The translations under genes were made by a program, and so were the position numbers. A stretch of DNA of 64,000 bases from Rhynchopus euleeides (lineage: Eukaryota > Euglenozoa > Diplonemea > Diplonemida > Diplonemidae): NCBI GenBank assembly GCA_963210315.1, contig OY723307.1:992001-1056000 (forward strand), read 5' to 3'. Positions within the stretch are counted from its first letter, which is position 1. Each line of letters opens with the position of its first letter. Positions 34,916 through 46,315 of this stretch are shown here, in pieces. The notes under the pieces are model-generated. The model made no database searches. It worked only from the letters and a program-made list of their open reading frames with translations, and was not told the origin of the DNA.

Positions 34916-35481
34916 GATGCGCCCACTGTGGAGGGTGGGCGAGAGGGGGGTGGGTGGGTGGGGGCTCGAGCAGCGGTGTGTGTATCGCAGCCGCTGTGGC
35001 TGCCTGCGGCGGGTAGGGTGGGGGAGGGGGTGTGTCGGGTGAGTGCGGGCTTGAGGGAGAGAGAGGGGGGCACCACAAGATCTGGCGAAGAGAGGGTTTG
35101 GTTTGGTTTGGTTTGGTCTGCCTGTCTTGTGCAATACTCTAGTTTACCTGCAGAGTCGCTGGGGGGGTCGTGGAGGTGTGAAGCAAACCATTGCACCCAC
35201 TGCAACCTTGGAAACAAACTTTCCGTGAGCACGGTGCGGTTTCTCAGAATGCCTTCATTTGGGGGCCACGAGGTATGCAGGGGGTGAGATCCGGAACCTG
35301 AGCTTTGCCACTGCTTGTCCGGAGGGGTGCAGTTTGTCGATGGGGGTACGGGAGAGTGGGTGTGGGGGCTACAGGCTGTGAGACTCTAAGGACACCAGGG
35401 TGGAGGCGAGGGAAGGGTACACGAATACACGGTGGAAAGACGGGGGGTAGGGGGTGCGGTGCCGCACCACACGGAACGCCC
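34916..35481. other. Intergenic, no gene seen
   Basis: G-rich on the plus strand just upstream of 34915 (GAGGGGGGTGGGTGGGTGGG), therefore a pyrimidine tract for the minus-strand gene, and a GGTTTGGTTTGGTTTGGT repeat at 35097-35117. Nothing coding is supported. Confidence 0.6.
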
Positions 35482-36588
35482 TCACCTGGGCGGGCGCCGC
35501 GTGGCGGGCGAGGCAAAGTAGTCTGACGACGCATCGCTGCTGAGGGACATGCCGTGTTTGGGGGTGTCATTCACGCGGGCACGCAGCTTTGGGAACGAGG
35601 CTGGGGGCTCAGAGAGGCGCGTGGTGTCTTCGAGCCGCTGGGTGGCTGGTGCCTCAACTGGCAAGCCCGCACCTGCCATGCTGGGGCGGTACAGAGTGGA
35701 GCTGGCAATCCACTTATGCTCGTACCCTTGCAGGTCTTGGCTGGCGAGCTGCAACTCACGCTTTGCAGCATCGGCCTTGGCAAGCGCCTGCTCATACTGC
35801 ATGAGGCTCTCCTGCTCGCGGCGCATCTGGTCGCACTGCACTGCCTGCTGCTCCCGATGCGACAGCTCCAGCGCGCGTGCCTTCTCTTCGAACTCCTGCT
35901 GCAACATCTGCGCCTCTCGCCTCTGGCGTGCCTTCAGCTTGTCCAGCGCCAGGTCGTGGAACTCCACTTGCCGCTCTGCGTACTCAGAGCTGTACGCACC
36001 AACATGTGCCTTGTCGTGCTGCAGGCGCCGCTGCGGGTGTGTCTGCAGCGCCCCGGCGTGGCGGTCCGGCCGGTCGAAGCCAGGTGGGCCCCCGGGTGAG
36101 GCACCGACGTGGTCCCATTCCTTTTCTCGCTTCCGCCATCGCCGCCGCCACGGCGACTTGCTGCTGTACTCCATGTCCTCCAGGAGGCGGCGCAGGCCCC
36201 GCTTCAGCTCCGCCAGCCTCTGCCGCGTGGGCTCGCTCGCGTCGAGCGTGCCCTGGTCCAGCTCCTCCTGGATCACGCGGATCTCGGCCAGCATCCGGCG
36301 CCGCTCGGCCTTCATCTCCATCAGGTCCAGCTCACGGCTGTCGACAGACGACGACACGTCGGACGGCGCCTGCGGCCTCTGATGCCGCTGCGGCTGGTGC
36401 TCCTGCTGCCTCCGGGGCGGTGGCCCTGCCTGAAGGTGCTGGCTGTGGTGCCCGTCATCACGCGATGGATGCTGCTGCAGTTGCTGCTGCTGACGGCGGT
36501 GCTGGTCCTGCTGATCCCGGTAATCATCAGAGTGTTGCTGCTGCTGCGGGGGACGTCCTTGAGGTGGGCCCACCCTCCCCTGCCCAGC

Positions 36589-36667
<79 letters not shown>

Positions 36668-36786
36668 TGCTGCTGGCGATGGTGCTGCTGATCCCGGTAA
36701 TCATCAGGGTGCTGCTGCTGCTGCTGCGGTTGCTGTCCTGGGTCCTGGGGACGTCCTTGAGGTGGACCCACCCTCCCCTGCCCAGC

Positions 36787-36835
<49 letters not shown>

Positions 36836-37530
36836 TGCTGTTGCTGCTGCTGGCGATGGTGCTGCTGATCCCGATATTCATCAGGGTGCTGCTGCTGCTG
36901 CTGTGGTGGCACGCCATGCGGACGCCCCTTCTGCGACGGAGCACCCGCTTGCGGCCTGCGAACCTGCGGCTGCATCTGCTGCTGCTGCATCTGCTGCTCC
37001 TTAACACTCGCCGGCTGTGTGGATGATGGCGGCGGCGGGGGCCGCTGCATCTGCTGCGGCGGCCCGCCGACGCTCTGCCGCTGCCTCCCCTGCTGCCCAC
37101 CCCCCGGCCGGCCCCCCTGCCTCGACGGGGGCGCGCCGAACGCCGCACCCAGGGGGTTCTGGGGCGCCTGCCCCTCCCGCAGCGGGGGCGGGATCCGGGG
37201 ACCACCACCACCGCCACCGCCACCACCAACACCACTCGTCACCGGCGTCATGGTGGATGGGTGGGGCACGACATGCATGCTACCACCTTCAGGTGGCGGC
37301 GCCCCGCCCCCCGTGGCCAGCTTCACAGGCCGCGGTGTGCTCATGCCCCCAACCTGACCAGGGGGTGTGGGTGACGTGCCTGGCACAACACTGGCACGGG
37401 GGTTCGTGACCGCAGGCATCGTGATGCTTCCTGGCATCCTCGGCGCCTGCTGGTGCTGCTCCTGCGGCACCCCGCCCCGCCTGGTCGTAAAGACCGTGTG
37501 CTCAGCGTACAGCTGGCCCCTATGCTGCAT
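35482..37530 (-). CDS. Poly-glutamine, coiled-coil protein of unknown function
   Basis: A single-exon protein of 682 residues. The N-terminal third is Pro/Gly/Gln-rich and disordered. The middle holds three tandem modules (PDEYRDQQHHRQ, PDDYRDQQHHRQ, SDDYRDQQDQHRRQ); the first two each run into a long Q tract followed by PAGQGRVGPPQGRP. The Q tracts are CAG/CAA runs at 36588-36675 and 36787-36852. The C-terminal half is strongly helical: SRELDLMEMKAERRRMLAEI, a basic patch (SPWRRRWRKREKEWD) and FHDLALDKLKARQRREAQML. Such a layout suits a scaffold or cytoskeletal protein, but no family is recognised. The stop overlaps CAG|GTGAGG, so another exon cannot be ruled out. ATG 37530 is the first; the open frame reaches 37542. 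Confidence 0.78.
36588..36852. repeat. Two CTG/CAG tracts coding for poly-Q
   Basis: The plus strand reads CTG repeated, with rare TTG interruptions, at 36588-36675 and 36787-36852. They lie in a duplicated module about 190 bp apart. Pure-ish triplet runs of this length are prone to slippage, so the two lengths probably vary between strains. Confidence 0.9.
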
Positions 37531-39661
37531 CGGCCCCCTCACTCAAAGGCGAATCGGCCCAGGCCTGAGTGCCACCGACATCCGCTACACCCCTCTCCTC
37601 ACCTTGGCACTGCTTCCCTCGGTGCAGGCAAGCCTACTCCGGCACACCCCTCATGGGGTATCCTCTGCTGGGGTGTGGCGGGGGGGGGAGGGGAGGGGAG
37701 GCCAGTGAAGTGGAAGAAAACTTATGGCATTTTTTTTCGTGGCAAGCAAACGCAGAAGAGGCTTTTCCCCCATTCCCTCACTCGGGCCGTATGCAGGTTG
37801 TGGAGCGGGGGTGGGGCGGGTGGGAGTGGGGTGGGGTGGGGTTTTGGGGGCGAGGATTTCAGATCTGAGCTCCATACGCCCTTCGCCATGAGACAGCGAT
37901 CCTGCTCCAGAAAACGGGGAACGTGCGGTCCTAAAAGGGAGGGGGATATGCATGTGCCTGGGGTCAGCATGAAGGGCAGAAGACCGCATAATCACACGAT
38001 ATATCTCTCCCCGCCCTAGAATTGATCTGCCAACACATGTGACACGCCTCCTTTGAGCTAAACGAGCATTGTAGTACTGCTGGTTTGACGAAAGAACAAA
38101 GGTACGGCAAGCGACTTTTTGCTGCCGCATACTTCTTTTTGGCATCGACGGCCGCCAGCCCCAAAGGGACAGTAAACGCGGGCGAATTTTTTTTGGCTCA
38201 AAACCCCCCCACTCCCCCCCACCCACACCACCACCCCTTCAAGGCGTTGTTGTTCTGCGAAGCACGTCTGGAGGTGGTGTACACAGGGAGGGCGGGGATG
38301 GAGGGGCGAGGCAACCAAAAACAACAGAGGCGAGCAGCAGAGAAGTAGAAAAATAAACATCGCCAGGAAGGCGACGGGAGGGGGGGGGGGGGGGGGCTGG
38401 AAAGGAAAAGGGGTGGGTGGGGGGAACGGGTTGCTTGCCCAGAGCAGATCAGGAGTGGCTCTAGAAGAGAAGCGCTGCGACGAAACCTTCCCTCGGCTCC
38501 AGGGAAAATTCCACCAGAACCGAGGTGGGCATGGGCAACCCACCCATCCCTTCTTCTTTCGAACTGTGCATTTTTTTGGGAAATTGCCGCTGTAGGGGAT
38601 AACGCAGGTGTTGGGTGAGTGGCCATCGAGTCATCGCCCACCGAACCTAGCAACAAGAGAAGCTTGAATTGGGGGTTGGGGTGAGGAAAAAAAAGAAGAA
38701 GAAGAAGAAACAGGCGTCATCGACAGGAGAACGTAGAGAAGCGAAATAAAAGCAGCGGCCTTTATTGTTTCAACCCGAACCGAAAAGATACCAAAGAAGA
38801 GTTGTTCGGGGCAGGATGACGAAATAAAAAAAAAGCCTGTTCTTTTTTTTTTTTGGCTTGCAATGTTTTTCTGCGTGCCAATAACATTGGAGGGGGTGGG
38901 GGGACAACGAAGAATATGCAACCCACACTCCACCCCCCTTCCTCTGCTCCCCGGGGGAGGGAGAAGGGATAGTAGGGGGGGGAGTGCCCAGCATGATTTC
39001 CCTCTCACCCGACACACATTCCCCCCACCTCCCACTACCCACTACCAAAAAATACCCCCACCCCCTTTTTCCCGAGTGTGGCTGAAGCCTTGCTCTCGGG
39101 AGGGAGGGGTGGCTGACTGTGAGCAGGTCATCTGAGGTGAGGGGAGAGGACGAGGTTCAAGCTGATGGAAGGGTCTTTTTTCCGAGAGGCACCCCACTGG
39201 ATAGGGCAAAGTGGGTGACCGGGCTGGATCCGAGGGAGAGAGGAGGAGAGGGTGGTGGGGGGAGGGGGGGAGGTGGCCCAACATGCCCCCCCCCCCCCCC
39301 CCCCTCCCCTCCCACTTCAGCTGAACTGAAGGGGGAGAGGGAGGGAGGGGGGGGGGGGATCGGATAATCAACAGGAGAAGGCGGGGGAAATGAAAGGCAA
39401 TAAAAAAGAAGAAAAGGGGGTTTTCATGCCACGCGACGATGTAATACGCAATAAATACAGTCATAAAAAACACATCCACATCACAGAAGTTGGGGGGTGG
39501 GGGGGTGAGGGGGGGGGAATAAAATAATCCGCATGTTGGTGCGCACCCTCAAATGCCCACGCCGTTGTTTTGCCCCTCAGTTTTTTTTTCGGTCGATGTT
39601 CTCTCTGATACCCTCCTCCCCGTGCCCCTCCCGCATCATCCACCGCTAGCTAGTGGCCCGA
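37531..39661. other. Intergenic, 2.1 kb, homopolymer-rich
   Basis: No coding region is supported on either strand. It contains repeated G runs (38380-38400, 39345-39358), a 21-22 base C run (39285-39305), GAA runs (38690-38710) and T runs. It covers the poly-Q gene's 5' side and the 3' UTR of the sterol methyltransferase. Confidence 0.6.
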
Positions 39662-40741
39662 TCACAGCTTCTCCATCACGAACAGGTGCATGGGGGTGAA
39701 CACGTTGTGCTTGCCACCGGCGACAAGGCCGTCGGCAGCACGCAGAAGCATCCCGTGAATGGAGAGAGTGCCCTGGTCGGCAAAGCCCAGGTACTCCATG
39801 ATGAAGCAGGTCAGGTGGGTCATGCGGTACTGGTACCACGACATGTCCAGGCGAGTGTACCACGGGCGGGTGCCGTTCAGGTCCTGCGCCAGGTCCTCCT
39901 CGAAGACGATCTTGAAGCCGACAGCCTTGGCGGCCTTCTCGACGTCAGCCTTGGTGCGCAGGGGGGGCAGGCCGTTGCCGTACTCAATCTCAATCAGGAT
40001 GTCGTTGTGGGTCGCGTTGTTCTTGTCGTAGCCGACAGCCGTGATCCACTCGTAGGTGGCGAAGCGGCCACCCTTCTTGAGGGCGCGGTGGATCTCGCCG
40101 TAGACGCTCTCCAGGGTGGGGGCGTGGCACGTCGCCTCGATGGCGTAGGCAGCGTCCAGGGTGCCGTCAGCCTCGGACAGCTTCGTGAAGTCGCCCTGCT
40201 CGAAGGACACCAGGTTCTTCACGTCCGACTTCTCCGTCAGAGCGTTGGCACGCGCAACCTGGTAGTGGTTCAGCGTCACGCCCTTCACGTTGGCGCCGGA
40301 GAAGCGGGCCACCTCACGGGCCGGGCCACCCACACCGCACCCGCAGTCGATCACCTTCATCCCGGGCTTCAGCTTCAGCTCCGTTGCGAGGCGGTCCTCG
40401 TGGCGGGCGATGGAGGCGTCGTGCGACTCCTCCTTCATCGTGTGGGCGAAGTGGAAGGAGTGGCCCCACCCGTACTCGTAGAAGTCGGTCGCCATGTTGT
40501 AGTACTGGTTCACCATCTCGATGTCGCGGGCACCGTCCGTCGTCTGCTTGCGGTCGTAGTCAGCAATCTCCTCCGCCAGCGACTTGCGGTCCAGCTTGCG
40601 TGCGTGCGCCTGGTCACCGTGGAACATGTGGATCATTCCGGGAACGTCGTCCTTGGGGAGCATGCGCCACGACTCGAGGCCGAAGAACCAAGCAGACCCG
40701 ATGCCGGCCAGCAGGGCCATGAGGAAGATCTTCGCAAGCAT
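39662..40741 (-). CDS. ERG6: Sterol 24-C-methyltransferase
   Basis: Transfers a methyl group from S-adenosylmethionine to C-24 of the sterol side chain, in ergosterol-type synthesis at the ER membrane. A single exon of 359 residues, the normal family length. Residues 4-22 form an N-terminal membrane anchor. The sterol-binding signature YEYGWGHSFHF is at 88-98, the SAM-binding motif KVIDCGCGVGGPAREVAR at 129-146, then VKGVTLNHYQVARA and the EATCHAP region. The C-terminal sterol-methyltransferase domain ends FTPMHLFVMEKL. Codon use is strikingly biased to C/G third positions, more than its neighbours, as expected for high expression. ATG 40741 puts the anchor at the N-terminus. Euglenozoans are known to make 24-alkylated sterols. 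Confidence 0.96.
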   Translation of the reverse strand: MLAKIFLMALLAGIGSAWFFGLESWRMLPKDDVPGMIHMFHGDQAHARKLDRKSLAEEIADYDRKQTTDGARDIEMVNQYYNMATDFYEYGWGHSFHFAHTMKEESHDASIARHEDRLATELKLKPGMKVIDCGCGVGGPAREVARFSGANVKGVTLNHYQVARANALTEKSDVKNLVSFEQGDFTKLSEADGTLDAAYAIEATCHAPTLESVYGEIHRALKKGGRFATYEWITAVGYDKNNATHNDILIEIEYGNGLPPLRTKADVEKAAKAVGFKIVFEEDLAQDLNGTRPWYTRLDMSWYQYRMTHLTCFIMEYLGFADQGTLSIHGMLLRAADGLVAGGKHNVFTPMHLFVMEKL

Positions 40742-41489
40742 TGTTGTATCTCGTGCTGATAGCCTGTGGTGGTGCAGGTGTTGGATGATGCTGAAGGGGA
40801 CTACAGTCGCGAAACCAGGGGGTGTGGTGCGGGGTTTCAATGAATCTGTGCAACTACCAGGGTGCGGGGTGGGGTGCGATACACATCGGCGGCTGAATGG
40901 GAGTGAAAGGCGAGTTACATAACGGCATCGGTTTTAGACAATGTTTACGAAAGTAAACACCTAACGGGGGCCTTCGCTCAGAAAATGCATAAATTGAGGA
41001 AAGGTGGGGCGCGTCACAGAACTGGCCGTGAAGTGACACAGAGCGAAGCTACCCAACACGTTTGATTCCTTGACGTGAGTTACAATACGACCCAAGGCTG
41101 CGCACCGCATTTTTTTTTGCAGGAAAGCAGACAACATAAACCACTACAGCTCGCAGTCTACATCACCTCTGTTGATCATCTGCTGGTCCTTGTTTTTGAT
41201 GCATCGACGCTTGATAAAGAGTGGGTTTAGTGTATAGAGAACACGTTTGGTTGCTGACTGTGGCGATGTGACTCAAACGACGTGCGAGAATCAGGCGCTG
41301 TTTGTGCGCCAAACCCAAGTGAACAAACCTAATGTGGTTGCCTGATGCAGGTTGGTGTGAATGTGCGCACAGTCATAGCAGCAGGCAAGGGACATTGTGT
41401 TTGTCACCCAAAGCGCTGCCAACTCTCTTTTTCACTGTGACAACTTCAGACAAGCTTCTTGTTGTGTGTGAAAAACCTACCTCTGCTAC
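40742..41489. other. Intergenic with a dispersed repeat
   Basis: No gene. At about 41299-41485 lies a member of the GTTTGTGCGCCAAACCC family, with AACAAACCTA and a terminal AGCTTCTTGTTGTGTGTGAA. A shorter copy at 42357-42418 joins the same two ends directly, and a diverged copy is at 2974-3095. Confidence 0.6.
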
Positions 41490-42015
41490 CAAGGTCCTGG
41501 GTAAGACGTTAAACTGCCTGGGGGGGCCGTCCCCGGACCATGACGGGTGCCTGCACCAGGAGTCTAGCACGGCCGTGGTCCAGGGCATGACCGAAAACTG
41601 CTTGGGTACCGAGGCTCCCCAGACCAGGAAGGGTGGAGACACCTGGAGTCTAAATAGTCACACCACGTCAGGCCAGACCTTCGCATTGCACTCCGCGAAG
41701 ACTGCCACACAGCCGCGGGGCAGGTGTGCAGCCTGTGGAAAACCTCGTACAGAAAAGGGTCGGCGACCGCCCGCCCCCAGTCTGAGAGGCATCAGCCGAA
41801 TCTCGGTGGAGGCGGGCACAAAACAAAAGGGAGAGTCGTCACTGTGCATATCAGCACGGTCCCGCCCTCTGTGCCAGACCAACACACCACCAAAGGAAAA
41901 GAGGAAGAGGCGACGTAAGGCAATGCCTCCGTGCGGCCAGGAGAACACGAAATAGCGACCCCCTCAACGGGGAATGCTACGAGCACGGCCAAAAATCGTT
42001 CAAAATCGTTCAAAA
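41490..42015 (+). repeat. 526-bp repeat, arm 1 of a distant inverted pair
   Basis: This stretch is nearly identical to the reverse complement of 56874-57398. Its start AAGGTCCTGGGTAAGACG and its end CGTTCAAAATCGTTCAAAA define the shared block. A plus-strand frame runs through it and ends PPCGQENTK; both copies keep that frame open. It has a CAACGKPRTEKGRRPP stretch and a basic Lys/Arg patch, but no recognised domain. The very high identity implies recent copying or continuing gene conversion. Confidence 0.88.
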
Positions 42016-43468
42016 ACACAGGGAAAACATCAATGCGATGCCACCATGCGTCCAAACGAACACGCTCGCTTCATTGGGCGGGCGACTCCCAGAAACTCCG
42101 AGCGGGTTTCAAAAAAAGACATGGAGTTGCGTTCTTTGTTTGTACGAACGGTGCCTGCTAGTGCATGTGTGCAGGATACTGAACGCTGCCACGAGTCTTT
42201 TTCGTGCGAAAAGCTGGCTGTTCTTGCAAAAAACAGGGGTAGGGAAACTGGTAAGCACCCAAAATCAAGGGGGTGAAGAACGTGGATACCGGAATCCGGA
42301 CAGATTCCTGCGACTCTGGCAACCTGATTGGCGACCCCTCCTTCAAGAAAAAGATAAGGCGTTGTTTGTGCGCCAAACCCGGGTGAACAAACCTAGCTTC
42401 TTGTTGTGTGTGAAAAAAGCAGCCCCGGAGGGGCGGCGTGGAGATACGGGCCCCAGGCCACGAGGGGTCTACTTGGTGGGAGTGACAGGTGCAGGAGGCT
42501 TTATGTGTCGGCGGGCGCCTCGCACTTCCCCCTCATCGCCGTATTTTCGCCTGACAAGCGCACCTTTGTTGGGGGAAAAAACCGGCCCTCAGCACATCAC
42601 TGCCTGTGCCCCGCTGGGTCGTGAAGTGAGAGGAACACGCGACAAAAAAAACCAATAGTCCTGGCAACGCAGACCCTCCCCCCACTCTGTGCCGCCACAC
42701 CCCAGTCTGATGAAGCGGTGTGAGTAGGGAGGGAAAAGACAGAGGGCTGCTGTTCATGCGCAAAGATGGACAAAACGAAAGCAACTCCCGCCAGGCCACC
42801 TGTGAGGAGGCTGTGTGCTGCCCAAAAGCGCTGTATCCTCCTGCTATGTTCTTTGCCACTGGCAGGAGGTGACGTTGTGGGATCCAAAGAACATGCAAAC
42901 CGCTTTCAGCCTGTCTTGTCCTTTGGCGTGTCTGCACATTCCGAATCCTTATCCGGAAATATACGCAAGACCACAGGCAAGACATTCACTCACGTCGAGT
43001 ATGCTTATGGTAGCTTCTTGGTGCCACCCGTGTTGAGTTGCAGCGCTGAACATAAAGCAGTTAAGACATAGACAGATCACGGCAAATCGAAACCAGGAAC
43101 CATGCGGAAGCATGATGACCAGGCAAACCCATTGCTACAGAACTCAGTGGCGTTGGAGGACTTGGGCAGACCAATCAACTTTGTGTCTGCAAATCAGAAA
43201 GGGGAGAGAAGAACCAGCGGGTATTCGTCGATCGCGAGAACACCAAAAAATTATCCGATCTGCCACAGAGTTGCCTGATCGCTGCGGGTCACCAACACGG
43301 GAAAAATACGAAGGCCCACGGAATATCAGACATGAACAGCCACAGCTTTTTCCGCACAACACGCAACTCATCGGCGGCGCCAATCATGAAGTGGCATGCG
43401 TCGAAGGCGTTATCCATTTCCCTCTAAAGACCTCGAACACACACCCGCACCACACACCGCCTCCCCCA
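42016..43468. other. Intergenic, no gene supported
   Basis: Mixed sequence without convincing coding. It holds a short copy of the GTGCGCCAAACCC family at 42357-42418. The kinase gene ends at 43469, so its 3' UTR starts here. Confidence 0.55.
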
Positions 43469-46315
43469 TCATCTCCCGAGAACCCACGGGTGGCGGAGAA
43501 GATCGGCACAGGAGGGGCGGGACACGGGGTCCCGGGACATGCATGATTTCACCACGGCGGTGCTCTCCCTCCCGTCAAGGAGGGGTGACAGGTCGGGGCA
43601 GAACGACTCGTCGGAAGCTAGGAGGTGGACGAACTTCCAGGTCCGCATTGCACGCTGCTCCTCGGTGTAGGGGTTGCGCCCGATGATCATCGTGGCAAGC
43701 GTCATGCCGAAGGACCACACATCGGACTCTGTGCTGGCATGCCCTTGCGACGCCTCGGGTGCCATATAGGTCGGGGTGCCGATCGGCCCCCTCTCCTCCT
43801 GGCTCTGCACGTCAACAGCAAGGGATGCGCCAAAATCCGCAATCTTGCAAACCCCTTCGTTCAGCAGAAGCACGTTTGCAGGCTTGAAATCGCAGTGGAC
43901 AACGCCATTCCCGTGGAGATACGCCAGCCCCTCGATGAGGCACACCGCAAACCGCAGCAGCGCCTGCTCCCCGAGCCCTCCGAAGCGATTCAGGAGCATC
44001 TCCATCGATCCGCCCGACACGTACTCCATGCAGAGGATGAGGTGGCTGTCGATAACACCGTAGCCCACATAGGAGACAATGTTTTCGTGCTCCAGCTTGG
44101 AGAGCACGACAATCTCCTGCACCATTGCCTGAAGCTTCTGGGGCACTGTCTCATCCGTGGCGAGCCCCCGGCGCGTGCTGGAGGGGATACAGATATACTT
44201 CAAGGCGGTGAGCCGGCCGGATTGAGACATGCCGAGCCAGACAGTCCCCATGGTGCCCGACCCAAGCCTTTCCTCCGAGCGTGTGTATGCCTCCCCGTTG
44301 TTATCGATGAAGAGGTCGGGGAGGTCGTCCGTCGCCGACCTCTCTGTGGTGTCCTCGGTGGACCGCGCATCCTTCTTGATGTCCTTCAGGATGTCGTTCG
44401 TCAGATGCTTGTCCGTCTCCCCTTCCTCCTCGGGGGCTTTCCCGGTCCGCACGCGCCCCCCGTGGAAAGCATCGGCACCTTTGCCCTGCTCGTTAAGAGC
44501 TATATCCCCTTCAAAGTGCTTCCACCGGCAGCCGATGGGCCGGAAATAGGGGCTGGGGAACAGCTTCACGCCTTTCTCCAGGGCCTCCTGAGCAGAGACA
44601 CACAAAGCTTTAATCCGCGAGGCCTGGATGTCGCTATACGCATCGGGGTGCGTTTCCCGATACTCCGCCAGTAGTTCCAGGCACTGGTCATACTGTGCGG
44701 AGACAAAATGCGCGAAGACCCTAGAGAAGAGACCCTGATCCCCGGATGAGTTCTGCGCGAACATGACGGCAAACACGTTGGTGGTCTTGAGGTGCCGGAC
44801 ATTCTGCTGTGCCCTCGGGTGCGGATCGTGAGGTATGATATCGACAAGCTGGAAAGAGAGCTCCTTCTGGTTCACCTCGTCCTTCACGCCCTGCGTCATC
44901 AGGATAGGGCTGTGTATGATCCGCCCGAGATGCACCAGCCCCTGCGCCTGGTTCAGCACACTCCCGGTGAACACCGTCTTCGCGGATATGCCCCTGCGTG
45001 TGAGGAGGTGCAGCTGCCCCACCGTGACCCCCACCGCCCAGCGGCACCCCCTAGATCCGGAGATGGTGACTGCGACATCCATTGCGGCGTCGCATGCGAG
45101 CTGGACGTGGTGCGTCTGTTGGGCGAGGCCCCACATGGCGACGATGTCATCGAGGCACGACACCACCACACCCCCGCGCGCCTGAATGACGGTGATCACC
45201 TCCGCAGCAACTGTGAAGTAGTGATCGATGGCATCTTTTTTTGACTCCCGCCCCTCGCTCGGCCTGTGTATGCTGATGGCCATCACGGAACACCGCTTCG
45301 GAAGCCTCTGCAGATCCGAGCCACACGCAGGGGAGACGGGGGAGAACAGGTCGGAGAAGGTCGGGATGCTCGCAGGCATCATGTTATCGAAAGGCGAGTG
45401 GGGGCTCCGCCGCGCCGTGACGGGGGTGCGCCCCCCGCAGGAGCTGCCCTGCACCCAGGAGGGGGTGCCTGGGGCGATCAGGTCGGAGGGGAGGTGTACG
45501 ATATTCTCGTTGTTGGACTCCCCTGACCCCTCCGAGGCTGTCGAATCGTCGCCCGCTATGTACGGCCCTTCCACAGCGTCCCCTGTCCAGAGGTGTTCGA
45601 ACCCCTGAAAAATCCGTTGGTATGCAGTATGCAGCACGAACAGGCCACCGACAGGATACGTCAGGGCATGCCTAAGAGCCCCGATGTCTGCATTGTAGAA
45701 CAAATCGCTCACAAGCTGTGTCTCCTCAAACACCGATGCGAGTCTTTTCTGCACGAGATCGCAGGACCGCCCGGTGATGGAACCACACACAAACACAATG
45801 TAGAATGCCACGAATTGGTAGGGGATCATGACACGGTGTTGGTTTGCTGAGGGGATGTGGAATAGCTTCACCTCATCGAGCACCGTCGTGATGACGATGC
45901 AGCAGAGCAGGACCTCTGCGCATGATCGCTTGCACTGGCAGAGGAGCATCAGCGCGTAGGAGACGAGCAAGAACATCAGGCTGGGGTCGAACCCAGTGAC
46001 AGCCCCGACTGCGAATGTCAGGGCGCAGGACCCGGCTATCCAGGCGAGTCCCACTCGCTGGTCGGACCATCTCCCAGCGATACCGACGAACAGCGCCACG
46101 CACCACAGAAGATGTGCGGAAGCAATCGCGACCTGCGCCGCATCTCCCACAGCAGACGCGATGATCAGCGATGTCGTAGACCCGCAGGCGACACCAAACC
46201 CCACACACAGGTAGAGGTATGCACTCGTCTTCGTCTCCGTTGAAAATTGCGGCGCATCATAGTGGGATGCGACTGCGGCGGCAAGCCAGTCCTCCAAAGC
46301 AGCAAGCCCCGGCAT
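43469..46315 (-). CDS. Membrane protein kinase with degenerate cyclase domain
   Basis: A 948-residue single-exon protein. Residues 31-190 hold about six membrane helices. Residues 341-490 resemble a class III nucleotide-cyclase homology domain (RGGVVVSCLDDIVAMWG; CDAAMDVAVTI; RWAVGVTVGQL), but the first metal-binding aspartate position reads AISIH and the usual GD is DD, so catalysis is doubtful. A short helical, TPR-like region (AHFVSAQYDQCLELLAEY) follows. Residues 677-948 are a complete Ser/Thr kinase of STE/MAPKKK character: LGSGTMGTVW, lysine in TALKY, HCDFKPANVLL (HRD varied to HCD, catalytic Asp kept), ADFGAS, GTPTYMAPE, SDVWSFGMTL. The likely role is signal input through the membrane or cyclase-like part to a MAP-kinase-type cascade, which is inference. 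The cyclase-then-kinase order is the reverse of animal receptor guanylate cyclases. Confidence 0.88.
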   Translation of the reverse strand: MPGLAALEDWLAAAVASHYDAPQFSTETKTSAYLYLCVGFGVACGSTTSLIIASAVGDAAQVAIASAHLLWCVALFVGIAGRWSDQRVGLAWIAGSCALTFAVGAVTGFDPSLMFLLVSYALMLLCQCKRSCAEVLLCCIVITTVLDEVKLFHIPSANQHRVMIPYQFVAFYIVFVCGSITGRSCDLVQKRLASVFEETQLVSDLFYNADIGALRHALTYPVGGLFVLHTAYQRIFQGFEHLWTGDAVEGPYIAGDDSTASEGSGESNNENIVHLPSDLIAPGTPSWVQGSSCGGRTPVTARRSPHSPFDNMMPASIPTFSDLFSPVSPACGSDLQRLPKRCSVMAISIHRPSEGRESKKDAIDHYFTVAAEVITVIQARGGVVVSCLDDIVAMWGLAQQTHHVQLACDAAMDVAVTISGSRGCRWAVGVTVGQLHLLTRRGISAKTVFTGSVLNQAQGLVHLGRIIHSPILMTQGVKDEVNQKELSFQLVDIIPHDPHPRAQQNVRHLKTTNVFAVMFAQNSSGDQGLFSRVFAHFVSAQYDQCLELLAEYRETHPDAYSDIQASRIKALCVSAQEALEKGVKLFPSPYFRPIGCRWKHFEGDIALNEQGKGADAFHGGRVRTGKAPEEEGETDKHLTNDILKDIKKDARSTEDTTERSATDDLPDLFIDNNGEAYTRSEERLGSGTMGTVWLGMSQSGRLTALKYICIPSSTRRGLATDETVPQKLQAMVQEIVVLSKLEHENIVSYVGYGVIDSHLILCMEYVSGGSMEMLLNRFGGLGEQALLRFAVCLIEGLAYLHGNGVVHCDFKPANVLLLNEGVCKIADFGASLAVDVQSQEERGPIGTPTYMAPEASQGHASTESDVWSFGMTLATMIIGRNPYTEEQRAMRTWKFVHLLASDESFCPDLSPLLDGRESTAVVKSCMSRDPVSRPSCADLLRHPWVLGR

